A DNA stretch of 55,502 nt from Pseudomonadota bacterium (GCA_023388955.1 JAEWFH010000073.1:1-55502), one strand, 5' to 3'; counted from the first letter of the stretch, positions 32,821 to 41,838 are shown. Notes: a model not told the origin generated them from the sequence alone. Numbers and translations: made by a program.

Positions 32821-33917
32821 CCCACGTCTTCCAGGCTGCGCCGCAGGCGCTTCCATACCGCTTCGTTCAGCGCCAGGTCGGGCTCCACCGCCGCGAGCTG
32901 CTCCAGCGCCTCCGCCTCGTCCAGCCCGTCATGGCGCCACAGCATGGCGAGCGCGCCGACGATGCTGCCGTAGCGCAGCGACCGGACCGCGGCGCCGGTG
33001 GCATCCTCCTGCACCAGCGCCTCGAACGTGGGTCCGAGCCGGTCGGACAGTTCCCAGCGCCCCGCGATCCGTACCGCAGTCGGGGCCGACCATTCCTCCA
33101 TCAGCGTGGCCACGACTCCGCCGTCGGCCACCAGCGATGGTCGCCGCAGGTACTGCTCGCGGACCGTGCGCACCACGACGGCGGCGCCCAGTCCGAGCAT
33201 CAGCCCGCCCAGCTGGGCCACGAACGCCTGTCCGCTGGAATGGCGGCGCGCATGCTCGGCGGCCGCCGCGGACGCCAGGCCGGTGTGCTCCCAGACGAGC
33301 GCTCCGAGACGGCCGAACACCCCGTCTCCCGTTGTTCCCATCACCGGCTGCACCAGTACCGTCGCCACCAACCGGCGGATGCCGTCGGTGCCGACCGAAG
33401 CCACGGCCCGCTCGAGGCTCTCGACCGGGCGGGTCTGTACCCGGTACAGGGCGCTGTTCGCGATGCGCAGCAGGCTCGCCGCCAGCACCGGGTCCTGCGC
33501 GACGATCCGCGCGATCCGCGTCCCCGACGCATCCGGGTCGCTGACCTCGCGCATCAGTTGCGGCAGCAGACCGGGGCGGCGCGGCGTGTGACGGACATCC
33601 TTGCCGACCTCCTGCAGCTGCGCCACCGAGCGCGAGACCACGGCCTCGTGTCCGGGCCCGGCCGCGGGTTGCAGCGCTTCGTTCCCACTCCCGAACGGCA
33701 AGGCATGCAGGCGCGCCAGCAGTTGGCGCTGCATTGAAACGGTGGCCCGTATCGCCGGGTCCGGCGGGAAGGCGGACGCGCGCCAGGCGGATGCGCCGCT
33801 GGTACCCGTCCTCTCCCCTGGCCCTGGCCGTGCGGGTGTGCGGCGGGCACGCCGCCAGAGCACCGCGATGACACCCGCAACGCAGGCCGCGAGTGCGATC
33901 CAGAGCCTTGTATCCAT
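32817..33917 (-). CDS. HDOD-domain protein
   Basis: A 366-residue signalling protein. A single N-terminal helix (LWIALAACVAGVIAVLW) is followed by a linker and an HDOD domain, recognised by LPQLMREVSDPDASGTRIARIVAQDPVLAASLLRIANSALYR and SLERAVASVGTDGIRRLVATVL. HDOD domains resemble HD domains without the metal residues and act as regulators. The output module is not recognised. Promoter not obvious. Confidence 0.85.
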   Translation of the reverse strand: MDTRLWIALAACVAGVIAVLWRRARRTPARPGPGERTGTSGASAWRASAFPPDPAIRATVSMQRQLLARLHALPFGSGNEALQPAAGPGHEAVVSRSVAQLQEVGKDVRHTPRRPGLLPQLMREVSDPDASGTRIARIVAQDPVLAASLLRIANSALYRVQTRPVESLERAVASVGTDGIRRLVATVLVQPVMGTTGDGVFGRLGALVWEHTGLASAAAAEHARRHSSGQAFVAQLGGLMLGLGAAVVVRTVREQYLRRPSLVADGGVVATLMEEWSAPTAVRIAGRWELSDRLGPTFEALVQEDATGAAVRSLRYGSIVGALAMLWRHDGLDEAEALEQLAAVEPDLALNEAVWKRLRRSLEDVG

Positions 33918-34052
33918 TCCCCTCCCCAGGGTTGCGCGTAACGCATTCTATCGGCAGCGGGTGGCCGCCAGGGTGCGCCTTTTTATCGGCCCGGAACCAG
34001 ACGCCTGAACCCGTGTCAACAGGAAAGAAAGCAGTCGTTCAGCCGCGATTTG

Positions 34053-34058
34053 TATAAT
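34053..34058 (+). promoter_or_regulatory. TATAAT -10 box upstream of the methyltransferase
   Basis: A perfect TATAAT in ATTTGTATAATGG, 101 bases before the methyltransferase ATG at 34160. No good -35 lies at 16-18 bases. The resulting leader of about 95 nt contains the short inverted repeat GCACC...GGTGC at 34090-34106. Confidence 0.5.
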
Positions 34059-34159
34059 GGCCCGGTCGCCACGCGACCTTAAGACGCCCGGCACCTCCCG
34101 GTGCAGGCCCGACGGCCCCGCCGTCCAGCGCTTCCAGCGCTCCGCTCCCGAGGGAGTGA

Positions 34160-35161
34160 ATGCCCGGCTACGACGTACGCCTGATCGAGCTGCAGGCGGG
34201 CAGCGAACGCTTCCGCCTGCGCGTGCTCAGCGACCTGCAGCAGTTCTCCGACCCTGACGGGCACGGTGCGCGACTTGGCATCTCGTGTTCGCAGTGGAGC
34301 CTGTTCGGCCAGCTGTGGCCCGCCGGCGAGTTGCTGGCCGAGGTGATGAGCGGCTTCGACATCCGGGGCAAGCGTTTCCTCGAGATCGGCTGCGGCATCG
34401 GCGCGCCCAGCCTGGTCCTGCAACGGCGCGGCGCGGACGTCGTGGCCACCGACATCCACCCCCAGGCCGAGCCGTTCCTGGCCTACAACGCCGCGCTCAA
34501 CGGCCTGCCGGCGGTGCCGTACCGGCAGCTGGACTGGCTGGAGCCACTGCCCAGCCTGGGTCGCTTCGACGTGCTGATCGCCAGTGACGTGATGTACGAG
34601 CGCGACCACGCCCGCCTGCTTGCCGGCGTGGTCGAGCGCCACGCCCGCACACGCTCCGAGGTGGTCGTGACCGACTCCGGCCGCGGTGGCCGGGGCCTGT
34701 TCACCCGCCTGCTGGAGGAACAGGGCTTCGTGCTCGAACCCTGGACCCGGGCCGCGCCCGCCGGTGACACCCGCAGCCGCCTGCGGGTGCTGCATTTCCG
34801 CCGACTTTCCCGCCCCATGCACTCGATTCCCCGGCTGCATGGCCTTCCCGCCACGACTGGAGAACCCATGTCCCAGAGCACCACCACCCAGACCACCCCC
34901 GCCAAGAATGCCGCCAAGCCGGCCAGCGCCCCGCTGCGCCGTGGCTCCGGCCGCTCCCGCGCCGCCAGCACCGCGCAACTGACCAGCCAGTCCATTGCCC
35001 AGGACATCGCCGAGTTCAAGAAGCGCGGCGGCCGTATCGAAGTGCTGGGCAACACGCCGTTGCGGCCCTACGCCAGCAAGGCCGCCAGCCGCAAGACACC
35101 AGCCCGCACGACCACCAAGGCACCGGCCGGCACAGCCAAGAAGACGGGCACCACCGGCTGA
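34160..35161 (+). CDS. SAM-dependent methyltransferase with extra basic C-terminal module
   Basis: Residues 1-225 are a class I methyltransferase of the EEF2KMT/FAM86-like protein methyltransferase type: SQWSLFGQLWPAGELLAEVM, the SAM loop EIGCGIG (75-81), VVATDIHPQAEPFLAYNAAL and DVLIASDVMYERDHARLL. The frame continues without a stop for about 110 more residues: a linker, then an Ala/Thr/Arg-rich region, the helix IAQDIAEFKKRGGRIEVLG, and a Lys/Thr/Ala tail. Normal family length is about 220, so the extension is unusual and may be a separate gene (see 34868). GGGAG precedes the ATG. Confidence 0.82.
   Translation: MPGYDVRLIELQAGSERFRLRVLSDLQQFSDPDGHGARLGISCSQWSLFGQLWPAGELLAEVMSGFDIRGKRFLEIGCGIGAPSLVLQRRGADVVATDIHPQAEPFLAYNAALNGLPAVPYRQLDWLEPLPSLGRFDVLIASDVMYERDHARLLAGVVERHARTRSEVVVTDSGRGGRGLFTRLLEEQGFVLEPWTRAAPAGDTRSRLRVLHFRRLSRPMHSIPRLHGLPATTGEPMSQSTTTQTTPAKNAAKPASAPLRRGSGRSRAASTAQLTSQSIAQDIAEFKKRGGRIEVLGNTPLRPYASKAASRKTPARTTTKAPAGTAKKTGTTG
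34868..35161 (+). CDS. Probable internal in-frame gene: small basic KRGGRI protein
   Basis: An ATG at methyltransferase residue 237, preceded by GGAG at 5 bases (CTGGAGAACCCATG), would give a 97-residue product beginning MSQSTTTQTTPAKNA. It contains the helix and motif EFKKRGGRIEVLGNTPL, resembling the conserved F-x2-RGGK segment of SutA-like RNA polymerase-binding small proteins, and a Lys/Arg/Thr-rich tail. Either it is made independently from within the longer frame, or a lost stop codon has fused two genes. Resemblance to SutA is weak. Confidence 0.45.
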   Translation: MSQSTTTQTTPAKNAAKPASAPLRRGSGRSRAASTAQLTSQSIAQDIAEFKKRGGRIEVLGNTPLRPYASKAASRKTPARTTTKAPAGTAKKTGTTG

Positions 35162-35171
35162 GCCGGCCGCC

Positions 35172-36125
35172 TCAGAAGATCGAAAGCCCGGTGATCTCGG
35201 TGAACCGGTGCAGGGCGTACCCGCCCAGCAACGAGTTCCCCTTGGTGTCCAGCCCGGGCGACCACACGCACAGGCTCATCACCTTCGGCACCACGGCGAC
35301 GATGCCGCCGCCCACCCCGCTCTTGGCGGGAAGCCCGACATGGAAGGCGAAATCGCCGGCCGCGTCGTAGGTGCCGCAGGTGAGCATGACCGCATTGATG
35401 CGCTTGGCGCGGTCGACGCGGGTGACCTGCGCGTCCGAAACCGGGCAGAAGCCCTCGTCGGCCAGGTAGAGCATGCTGCGCGCAAGATCCACGCAGTCCA
35501 TGCGCAGCGAGCACTGGGCGTAGTAGAAGTCCAGCACCGCGTCGATTTCGTTGTGGATGTTGCCGAAGCTGCGCAGGAAGTTGACCAGCGCCGCGTTGCG
35601 GTAACCGGTCTCCTTCTCGGAAGCGAACACCTCCGGGTCGATGTCGACCCGGGGGTTGCCCGATCGTGCCCGCATGAACTCCAGCAGCGCCTCGCGGGGC
35701 TGTCCGTAATGCGACAGGATCACGTCGGCGACCACCAGCGCACCGGCATTGATCAGCGGGTTGCGCGGGATGCCCTGCTCGAACTCCAGCTGCACCAGCG
35801 AGTTGAACGCCACCCCTGACGGCTCGCGCCCCACCCGGTCGAACAGCTCCGCCCCGGCGGCCTCCAGGGCCAGGGTCAGGGTGTGGACCTTGGACACGCT
35901 CTGCACCGAGAAAGGCTCCAGCGCATCACCCGCGTGGTGGACCTGGCCATCCAGCGCCACCAGCGCCATGCCAAAGCGGTCGATCGGCACCGCGCCCAGC
36001 ATCGGGATGTAGTCGGCCACTTCGCCTTCTCCGAAGCGCTCGCGCACCTCGTGGTTGATGGTGTCGAGGACGGCGGGCAGGTCGTGCCGGTCCAGCACGT
36101 CGCGGATGGAGGACAGTGGGGACAT
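35172..36125 (-). CDS. glsA: Glutaminase
   Basis: Hydrolyses glutamine to glutamate and ammonia. The 317-residue product has the serine-dependent beta-lactamase-like fold with S76-x-x-K79 in SVQSVSKVHTL, PRNPLINAGALVVADVI, RNAALVNFLRSFGNIHN and GLPAKSGVGGGIVAVVP, the family's GxKSGVGG motif. Start ATG at 36125 shares one base with the upstream stop (TGATG), so it is translationally coupled to the lipoprotein hydrolase. A downstream gene lies convergent 10 bases away. Confidence 0.95.
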   Translation of the reverse strand: MSPLSSIRDVLDRHDLPAVLDTINHEVRERFGEGEVADYIPMLGAVPIDRFGMALVALDGQVHHAGDALEPFSVQSVSKVHTLTLALEAAGAELFDRVGREPSGVAFNSLVQLEFEQGIPRNPLINAGALVVADVILSHYGQPREALLEFMRARSGNPRVDIDPEVFASEKETGYRNAALVNFLRSFGNIHNEIDAVLDFYYAQCSLRMDCVDLARSMLYLADEGFCPVSDAQVTRVDRAKRINAVMLTCGTYDAAGDFAFHVGLPAKSGVGGGIVAVVPKVMSLCVWSPGLDTKGNSLLGGYALHRFTEITGLSIF

Positions 36126-37051
36126 CAGTCCGCTCGCGGTGGGGAAGCGTGGGCGCCGCATTGTAGCCGTGGACCCGGATCCGGCTCCTGCCCGTCCCGG
36201 TCCAGGGCCACCGACAATAGCCAGCGCGCGCCTTCGCGGAACTCCTCCGACCGCGTCGCGTCGTCATGCCCGCGCCCGGGCGCCACGACCAGGCGCTTGC
36301 AGCCCGCCGGGAGCCGTGCCTGCACGTGCAGCTGCCGGGTCAGTCGCGCCGGCGTGAGCGCATCGCGGTCACCGACCACGAACAGCACCGGCTCGTCCAA
36401 GTGCGCCATCAGTGCCGAATTGCCCCGCCCGGCAAGCGTTGGCGCCGGCTCCACCCGCCTGACCACCAGCCGCACCCACCACGGCTGCAGGGAATGGAAA
36501 TGCCGCGCCCAGTCCTCCACGGTCGTCACCGAACTTTCCAGCACCAGGCCGTCCAGGCGATGCGTGGCCGCCACCTCGCCGGCGAGGAAGCTGCCCAGCG
36601 AATGGCCGTGGACGAGGAGCGGCAGGCCGCGCTCCCCGGCCGCGGCGCGTGCATGGCGATATACCTCCCCCGCGTCCTCCAGCAGTGCCTGCACGCTGGC
36701 CTGCCCCGCGCTGCCACCGTAGCCGCGGTGGTCGACCAGCAACAGCTCGACCGGCAGGTCGCGCCAGGCACCCGCGGTGGCGGAAGCGAAGTTGCCGATC
36801 GTGTAGCCGTTGCCGCCGAAGTACAGCACGCTGGCGACCGCATCCGAGCGCTCCAGGCGCAGCGCCTGCAGGCGGGTCCCGTCACCGGCCTGGATCCATT
36901 CGCGGCGGATCGCATGGCCGGGGAACTCCGCGCCCAGGACGGCCAGGTCCAGCGCGGCCCCCCGGTGCGGATACAACAGCGCCGACTCATCGACCTGGTG
37001 GGTGCAGGCCGCCAGCGCCAGGAGTCCCGGCAGCAGCGCGGCCCGGGTCAT
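36125..37051 (-). CDS. Alpha/beta-hydrolase lipoprotein
   Basis: A 308-residue predicted lipoprotein esterase-like protein. MTRAALLPGLLALAAC gives a lipobox with Cys at residue 16. The hydrolase fold shows VDHRGYGGSAG, the nucleophile S151 in LLVHGHSLGSF, a likely Asp in VVGDRDALTPARL and His in GRGHDD. It resembles BEM46/YfhR-type hydrolases. Substrate not predicted. It starts inside the last bases of the DUF502 gene (4-base overlap) and ends on the glutaminase start, so three genes form one operon. Confidence 0.85.
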   Translation of the reverse strand: MTRAALLPGLLALAACTHQVDESALLYPHRGAALDLAVLGAEFPGHAIRREWIQAGDGTRLQALRLERSDAVASVLYFGGNGYTIGNFASATAGAWRDLPVELLLVDHRGYGGSAGQASVQALLEDAGEVYRHARAAAGERGLPLLVHGHSLGSFLAGEVAATHRLDGLVLESSVTTVEDWARHFHSLQPWWVRLVVRRVEPAPTLAGRGNSALMAHLDEPVLFVVGDRDALTPARLTRQLHVQARLPAGCKRLVVAPGRGHDDATRSEEFREGARWLLSVALDRDGQEPDPGPRLQCGAHASPPRAD

Positions 37052-37752
37052 CCCGCCGTCCCGGTTCCTTCCGCCCTCGCGGCACGCGCCCTGCGGCCAG
37101 CGCTGCGCACCGGGGCGGTGATGCCCATCGACAGGTACACGCTGGTCAGCGTGTCCACTCCGATGTCGGCGGGCACGACCCACTCCACCGGCACGTACAG
37201 CAGTCCTCCACCGACCGGGATCGGCGCGGTGGGCACCAGTACCGCCAGGTGTGGATGGCCCTGGATGTCCAACGGCTCCGGGTTGGGCAGCAACCCGAGC
37301 ACCTTCACCCCCGAGGCGCCGAAGCTGCACCACACCGGGCTCATTGCCGCGATGTCGGCGGCCTTGCCGCGGTCGCCAATCACGCTGACGAAGCGCTGCG
37401 CGACGTCGTACACGCGACCGACCAGCGGGATGCCGCGCATGGACGCGTCCAGCGCCGCGGTCACCGGCCCCTTCAGCCGCGACTGCACCAGCAGCCCCAG
37501 CAGGTAGATCGCCACCAGCACCAGCGCGGTACCCAGCAGCCACGCCAGGGTCGGGCTGCCCGCGAACACCCCCAATACCGAAAGTCCCTGCCCGAACAGG
37601 CTCTCCGGCCCGACGAACCGGTTCAGCAGCCGCACCACCCAGACCACCAGCGCCAAAGTCAGCACCAGCGGCAGCACCGCCAGCAGGCCGGTGAGCCAGG
37701 TCGACAGGAACGGTTTGAGCAGACGGGTGCGGAGCATCGGGCGGGCCGGCAT
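37048..37752 (-). CDS. DUF502 membrane protein
   Basis: A 234-residue membrane protein of the DUF502 family: two hydrophobic helices (WLTGLLAVLPLVLTLALVVWVVRLL and WLLGTALVLVAIYLLGLLVQ) followed by the conserved cytoplasmic part with IPLVGRVYDVAQRFVSV and VLVPTAPIPVGGGLLYVPVEWV. Function unknown; found as a single copy in many proteobacteria. First gene of the operon with the hydrolase and glutaminase. A second ATG at 37737 may be the start. Confidence 0.85.
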   Translation of the reverse strand: MPARPMLRTRLLKPFLSTWLTGLLAVLPLVLTLALVVWVVRLLNRFVGPESLFGQGLSVLGVFAGSPTLAWLLGTALVLVAIYLLGLLVQSRLKGPVTAALDASMRGIPLVGRVYDVAQRFVSVIGDRGKAADIAAMSPVWCSFGASGVKVLGLLPNPEPLDIQGHPHLAVLVPTAPIPVGGGLLYVPVEWVVPADIGVDTLTSVYLSMGITAPVRSAGRRARAARAEGTGTAG

Positions 37753-37826
37753 GAGGGAGTGCGAAGTCTAGCCGCCGGGACGTCCGCGGCCCGCTGCGCC
37801 GGTTCTGGTCGTAACGGAGCTTTCAC

Positions 37827-37913
37827 ATGGCTGACATCGACGGCAACGGGCTGGACTACCGCGCCTACACCGTCGATGGCACCCTGATGGACGAGCCCAG
37901 CATCGAGAAGTGA
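37827..37913 (+). CDS. Possible 28-residue small ORF
   Basis: ATG with a GGAG ribosome site at 6 bases, then MADIDGNGLDYRAYTVDGTL and eight more residues. The composition is protein-like rather than random for this GC content. It lies between two minus-strand genes and ends 3 bases before the acyltransferase stop. It could be a small protein or the remnant of a longer gene. No homologue recognised. Confidence 0.25.
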   Translation: MADIDGNGLDYRAYTVDGTLMDEPSIEK

Positions 37914-37916
37914 CGG

Positions 37917-38813
37917 TCAGGGACTGCGGCCGGACATCCGCTCCAGGTCGCGGTCCTTTTCCTCCCACAGCCCGTTCATCCACTGCTGGAAGCGGGCGCG
38001 GAAGGCACGGTCGTCCTGGTAGCTGCCCTGCAGCACCCAGTCCGGGGTCGCCCGCTCGCGCACCCGCACCTCGACCGCCGGCACGCGCCCGGCCATCAGG
38101 TCGAGCATCGACGGGCGCCCCGCCGGGTAGGCGATGGCCACGTCCAGCACCGACTCCAGCACGTTGCCCATTGCATCGAGCACGAAGGCCACGCCGCCGG
38201 AACGCGGCTTGAGCAGGTGCCGGTACGGCGGGTCCTGCCGCGTGTGCTTTTCGTCGGTGAAGCGCGTGCCCTCGACGAAGTTCATCACCGCCACCGGCAC
38301 CTCGCGGAACTTCTCGCAGGCGCGCCGGGTGACCTCCATGTCGCGCCGCCCCAGCTCCGGGTTCTTCGCGATCTGGGCACGGCTGTAGCGGCCCATGAAG
38401 GGAAAATCCAGCGCCCACCACGCCAGCCCCAGCACCGGCACCCAGAACAGTTGCCGCTTGAGGAAGAAGCGCAGCAGCGGAATGCGCCGGTTGAACACCT
38501 TCTGCAGGATCAGGATATCGACCCAGCTCTGGTGGTTGGCCAGCACCAGGTAGTGACCGCGGCGGTCCAGCCCTTCCAGCGCGCCCTCCACCCGTACGCG
38601 GGTGCCGGTGAAGCGGTCGAGCAGGAAGGTATTGACCGCGATCCAGCTCTCCGCCACACCGGTCAGCAGCGGATCCACCGCCCGCCGCACCGCCGCGAAC
38701 GGCAGCACCGCCTTCAGCGTGGCGACCAGCAGCAACGGCACCGCGTGGGCCAGGGTGTTGAGCGTGGCGGCCAGCAGGGCCAGGGCGATACGCAGCCAGG
38801 AGATCAGGCGCAC
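37917..38813 (-). CDS. LPLAT-family acyltransferase (PlsC/YihG-like)
   Basis: Lysophosphatidic acid acyltransferase-like membrane protein of about 298 residues. The catalytic NHx4D is ANHQSWVDI; the glycerophosphate-binding FVEGTRF comes later, and RFFLKRQLFWVPVLGLAWWALDFPFMGRY is the conserved third block, as in YihG-type proteins. An N-terminal membrane helix starts at RLISWLRIALALLAATL. The GTG at 38813 is a probable start; ATG at 38879 would add 22 hydrophilic residues. Confidence 0.85.
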   Translation of the reverse strand: MRLISWLRIALALLAATLNTLAHAVPLLLVATLKAVLPFAAVRRAVDPLLTGVAESWIAVNTFLLDRFTGTRVRVEGALEGLDRRGHYLVLANHQSWVDILILQKVFNRRIPLLRFFLKRQLFWVPVLGLAWWALDFPFMGRYSRAQIAKNPELGRRDMEVTRRACEKFREVPVAVMNFVEGTRFTDEKHTRQDPPYRHLLKPRSGGVAFVLDAMGNVLESVLDVAIAYPAGRPSMLDLMAGRVPAVEVRVRERATPDWVLQGSYQDDRAFRARFQQWMNGLWEEKDRDLERMSGRSP

Positions 38814-38848
38814 GGCAGGACGACCCGTGACAAAAAGGGGGCGGCAGC

Positions 38849-39958
38849 TTAGCAAGCCGGCGCGGCGCCATCGCGGCACGGCGCCTGCACCGCATGGATC
38901 AGCCGTGCCATCAGGCGGTGCAGCTCGTCCCGATGCCCCGTGCGCGCCGAGGCCTGGCGGTCATCGGAGCTCATCGCCACCGTCAGGCGCATCGACGGCA
39001 CCACGTACAGCATCTGCCCGCCATAGCCCCAGGCATAGCGCACCGGCTCGCCGGCCAGCTCGCGCAGGAACCAGCCGTAGCCGTAGCCATCCCCGGTGAA
39101 GCGCGAGTTCGTCCGCGGCTGCCAGGACGCCTCGATCCATTCCTGCGACAGCAGGCGCTGGCCGTCCGGGGTGAACCCGCCATTGCGGTAGAGCTCACCG
39201 AAGGCCAGCAGCGAGCGCGTGCTCATGGCCATGTTGTTGCCGCCCAGGTGGATGCCCTGCGGGTCGCGATCCCAGGCGGTGATGGCGAAGCCGTCCAGCG
39301 GGCCGAGCCAGTCGCGGGCCAGTTCCAGCGTGGGACGACCGGTCTGCCGGGTAAGGATCGCCGACAACAGGTGGGTGGAGCCGGTGGAATACAGCATCGC
39401 CCCGCCCGGCTCGTCGACGAAGGGCCGGCCCAGCGCGTCGCGGACCCAGTCCGGGCTCGCCACCCAGGCGCCGTAGTTGCGCCCCGAGGTGCGCTCCAGC
39501 CCGGCCTGCATGCTGAGCAGGTGGCCAATGGTGACCTGCTCAAGGCGCGGGTCCGGGTCCGCGGGCAGCCGGTCGCGCAGCAACGGCGCCATCGGCTGGT
39601 CGACACCCTCCAGCACGTCCTTGTCGATGGCGATGCCGACCAGCGCCGACATCACCGTCTTGGAGGCCGACTTGATGTTGGTCGGCGAGTCCGGCGTGGC
39701 GTTGCCGTAGCCGCGTTCGGCAATGACCTCGCCATCGAAGGCGACGGCCACGGCCTTGAGCGGCCCGATCGCCTCGGCGCCTTCGAGCAGGGACCGCACT
39801 GCCGGCCCGGGGTCGGTCGCCAGCACGGCTTGCACGGGAGGCTGCCCTGGCGCGGCCGCGGGCGCGGAGGTGGCCTCGGGCGGCGTCGCCGGCCCCTGCC
39901 CGCACGCCGGCGCCGCCACGCATGCCACCAGAAGCAGGAGCACTCGCAAACAACCCAT
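38849..39958 (-). CDS. Beta-lactamase-fold serine hydrolase, lipoprotein
   Basis: A 369-residue class C beta-lactamase/EstB-like hydrolase. The signal peptide ends in a lipobox-like VAAPAC. The S-x-x-K is SASKT in NIKSASKTVMSALVG, with a tyrosine motif in YSTGS (GGAMLYSTGSTHLLSAIL) and the third element YGGQ in WGYGGQMLYVVP. Divergent from the second serine hydrolase at 40031, which shares the fold but not close sequence. Substrate not predicted; esterase or amidase. Confidence 0.85.
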   Translation of the reverse strand: MGCLRVLLLLVACVAAPACGQGPATPPEATSAPAAAPGQPPVQAVLATDPGPAVRSLLEGAEAIGPLKAVAVAFDGEVIAERGYGNATPDSPTNIKSASKTVMSALVGIAIDKDVLEGVDQPMAPLLRDRLPADPDPRLEQVTIGHLLSMQAGLERTSGRNYGAWVASPDWVRDALGRPFVDEPGGAMLYSTGSTHLLSAILTRQTGRPTLELARDWLGPLDGFAITAWDRDPQGIHLGGNNMAMSTRSLLAFGELYRNGGFTPDGQRLLSQEWIEASWQPRTNSRFTGDGYGYGWFLRELAGEPVRYAWGYGGQMLYVVPSMRLTVAMSSDDRQASARTGHRDELHRLMARLIHAVQAPCRDGAAPAC

Positions 39959-40030
39959 GCGGCCGAGAGTGGCGGAGCTGCGGTCATCGTCGCGTGTCCG
40001 AACCCGCGCAGCGCCGGGTAGGATGCGGCC

Positions 40031-41290
40031 ATGAAGACCGGTACCCTGCTCGCCGCCCTCCTGCTGGCCTTGCCGGCCACCCACGCTGCGGACGCCGCCA
40101 GTCCAGTCGCCGACCCGCTGGTCGCCGACGCCCCCGCCGCCCATGCGCCGGTGGCCACCGTCCGGGTCACCTTCGACCGCGACGGCATTACCTCCACCCT
40201 CGCCGAGGGCCTGGCCGACCGCACCCACGGCCGCCCCGTCGCCGCCGACGACCCGGTGCGCATCGCGTCGATCTCCAAGCTGGTCACCACCCTCGCGCTG
40301 ATGCGGCTGGTGGAGGCCGGCACGCTGGACCTGGACGCCGACGCCGGCGAGCTGCTGGGGTGGCCGTTGCGCAACCCCACCCATCCGGACACCCCGGTCA
40401 CCCTGCGACGGCTGCTGTCGCACACCTCCAGCCTGACCGACGCTGCCGGCTACTGGCAGCCGCCGCTGGGCGCGCAGTTGCGCGGGCTGCTGGACGACCC
40501 ACGCGCCTGGGACCCCGCCCATGCGCCGGGCACGTATTTCCGCTACAGCAACCTCAACTTCCCGCTGGTTGCGCAGATCATGGAACGCGCCACGGGCGAA
40601 CGCTTCGACCGCTTGGTCGACCGGCTGGTACTGGCCCCGCTGGACATCGACGCCTGCTTCAACTGGACCACCTGCAGCGACGCCGCCATCGCCCGCGCCG
40701 TGGTCCTGCACGGCGCCGACGGCACCCCGGTCCGCGACGCACTGGACGGCCGGCGCCCCGCCTGCCCGGTGATCACCGCCGAGGGCGAGGCCTGCGACCT
40801 CGATCGCTGGGAGCCCGGGGTGAACGGCGCCCTGTTCTCGCCCCAGGGTGGGCTGCGGATCTCCGCAAACGGCCTGGCACGCATCGGCCGCCTGCTGCTG
40901 GGCGGCGGCGAGGTGGACGGTGTGCGCCTGCTGGCAGCGGAGACGGTCCGGGCCATGGCCACCCCGCAGTGGAGCTGGCGCCCCGGCACCGGCAGCAGCG
41001 GCGAGGAGGAAGGCGGGGCCCACGATGGCTTCTACTGCCGCTTCGGCCTGTCGATGCACGTGCTGGCGACCGCGGTGGAGGGATGCCGCGACGATCCCTT
41101 CGGCGACGGCATCGCCCGGGTCGGCCACTCCGGCTCCGCCTACGGCCTGCAGTCCGGGCTGTGGCTGGACCTGGAAGGCGGCACCGGCGTGGCCTGGTTC
41201 CTGACCGGCATGCCGGCCGGGCGTCGCGGCGTCCGCTCGGCATTCAGCGCCGCCGAGGAGGCACTGGCGGAGGGCGTGGCACGCCCGTAA
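40031..41290 (+). CDS. Secreted beta-lactamase-fold serine hydrolase
   Basis: A 419-residue protein with a signal peptide (MKTGTLLAALLLALPATHA). The catalytic S-x-x-K is in RIASISKLVTTLALMRLVE, and the Y-x-N is YSN in YFRYSNLNFPLVAQIME. A possible third motif is HSGSAYGLQSGLW. A TAGGAT at 40017, 8 bases before the ATG, may be a -10 box, implying an almost leaderless mRNA; there is no clear ribosome site. Confidence 0.85.
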   Translation: MKTGTLLAALLLALPATHAADAASPVADPLVADAPAAHAPVATVRVTFDRDGITSTLAEGLADRTHGRPVAADDPVRIASISKLVTTLALMRLVEAGTLDLDADAGELLGWPLRNPTHPDTPVTLRRLLSHTSSLTDAAGYWQPPLGAQLRGLLDDPRAWDPAHAPGTYFRYSNLNFPLVAQIMERATGERFDRLVDRLVLAPLDIDACFNWTTCSDAAIARAVVLHGADGTPVRDALDGRRPACPVITAEGEACDLDRWEPGVNGALFSPQGGLRISANGLARIGRLLLGGGEVDGVRLLAAETVRAMATPQWSWRPGTGSSGEEEGGAHDGFYCRFGLSMHVLATAVEGCRDDPFGDGIARVGHSGSAYGLQSGLWLDLEGGTGVAWFLTGMPAGRRGVRSAFSAAEEALAEGVARP

Positions 41291-41395
41291 TCCATCACCA
41301 CGACGACGCGGGCGCAACGTCCTGTCACCCAGTCTGTGCCCTCCGGTAACACGCCCGCGGTAAAGCTGGGCACCCCTGAAACGAGGAAGGCAGGC

Positions 41396-41832
41396 ATGAA
41401 CCGGCTAAAGGACAAGATCGCAGTCATCACCGGCGGCTCCGGTGGCATCGGCAAGGTGACTGCCGAGCGCTTCCTGGACGAAGGCGCCTCGGTGGTGCTG
41501 GTGGACCTGGACCAGGATGCCCTGGACGGCGTCGCCCGCGAGCTGGATGCCGGCGACCGGGTGCTGGCACTCAAGGCCGATGTCACAAGGTCGCCCCGCT
41601 GGAGCAGCAGGACATCGCGACGTTCGACACCCGCATGATGCGCTCGCTGGAAGCCGGCTTCGACCCGGACGACGCCGAGGCCGCCAGGGACGCCATGGAA
41701 AAGGCGATCCCCCTGGGCCGCTACGGCGAGTCCGCGGACATCGCCCACCTGGTGCTGTTCCTGGCCTCCGACGAGAGCCGGTTCATCACCGGCGCGGCGT
41801 ACCGGATCGATGGGGGAATGGCGGCGTTGTGA
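41396..41832 (+). pseudogene. Short-chain dehydrogenase/reductase, internally deleted
   Basis: The first 62 codons encode a normal SDR start, with MNRLKDKIAVITGGSGGIGK (Rossmann TGxxxGIG) and VLVDLDQDALDGVARELD. After VLALKADVT the frame shifts, and the C-terminal end resumes in another frame as FDTRMMRSLEAGFDP and SADIAHLVLFLASDESRFIT. About 110 central codons, including NAG, catalytic Ser and YxxxK, are missing. The gene cannot encode an active enzyme. AGGAAGG ribosome site retained. Confidence 0.85.
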
Positions 41833-41838
41833 GGGGGT

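Noticed and set aside
39956..41317. Long N-terminal extension of the serine hydrolase frame through the divergent gene
   Set aside because: The extension is antisense to a complete hydrolase; the ATG at 39958 gives a signal peptide with lipobox.
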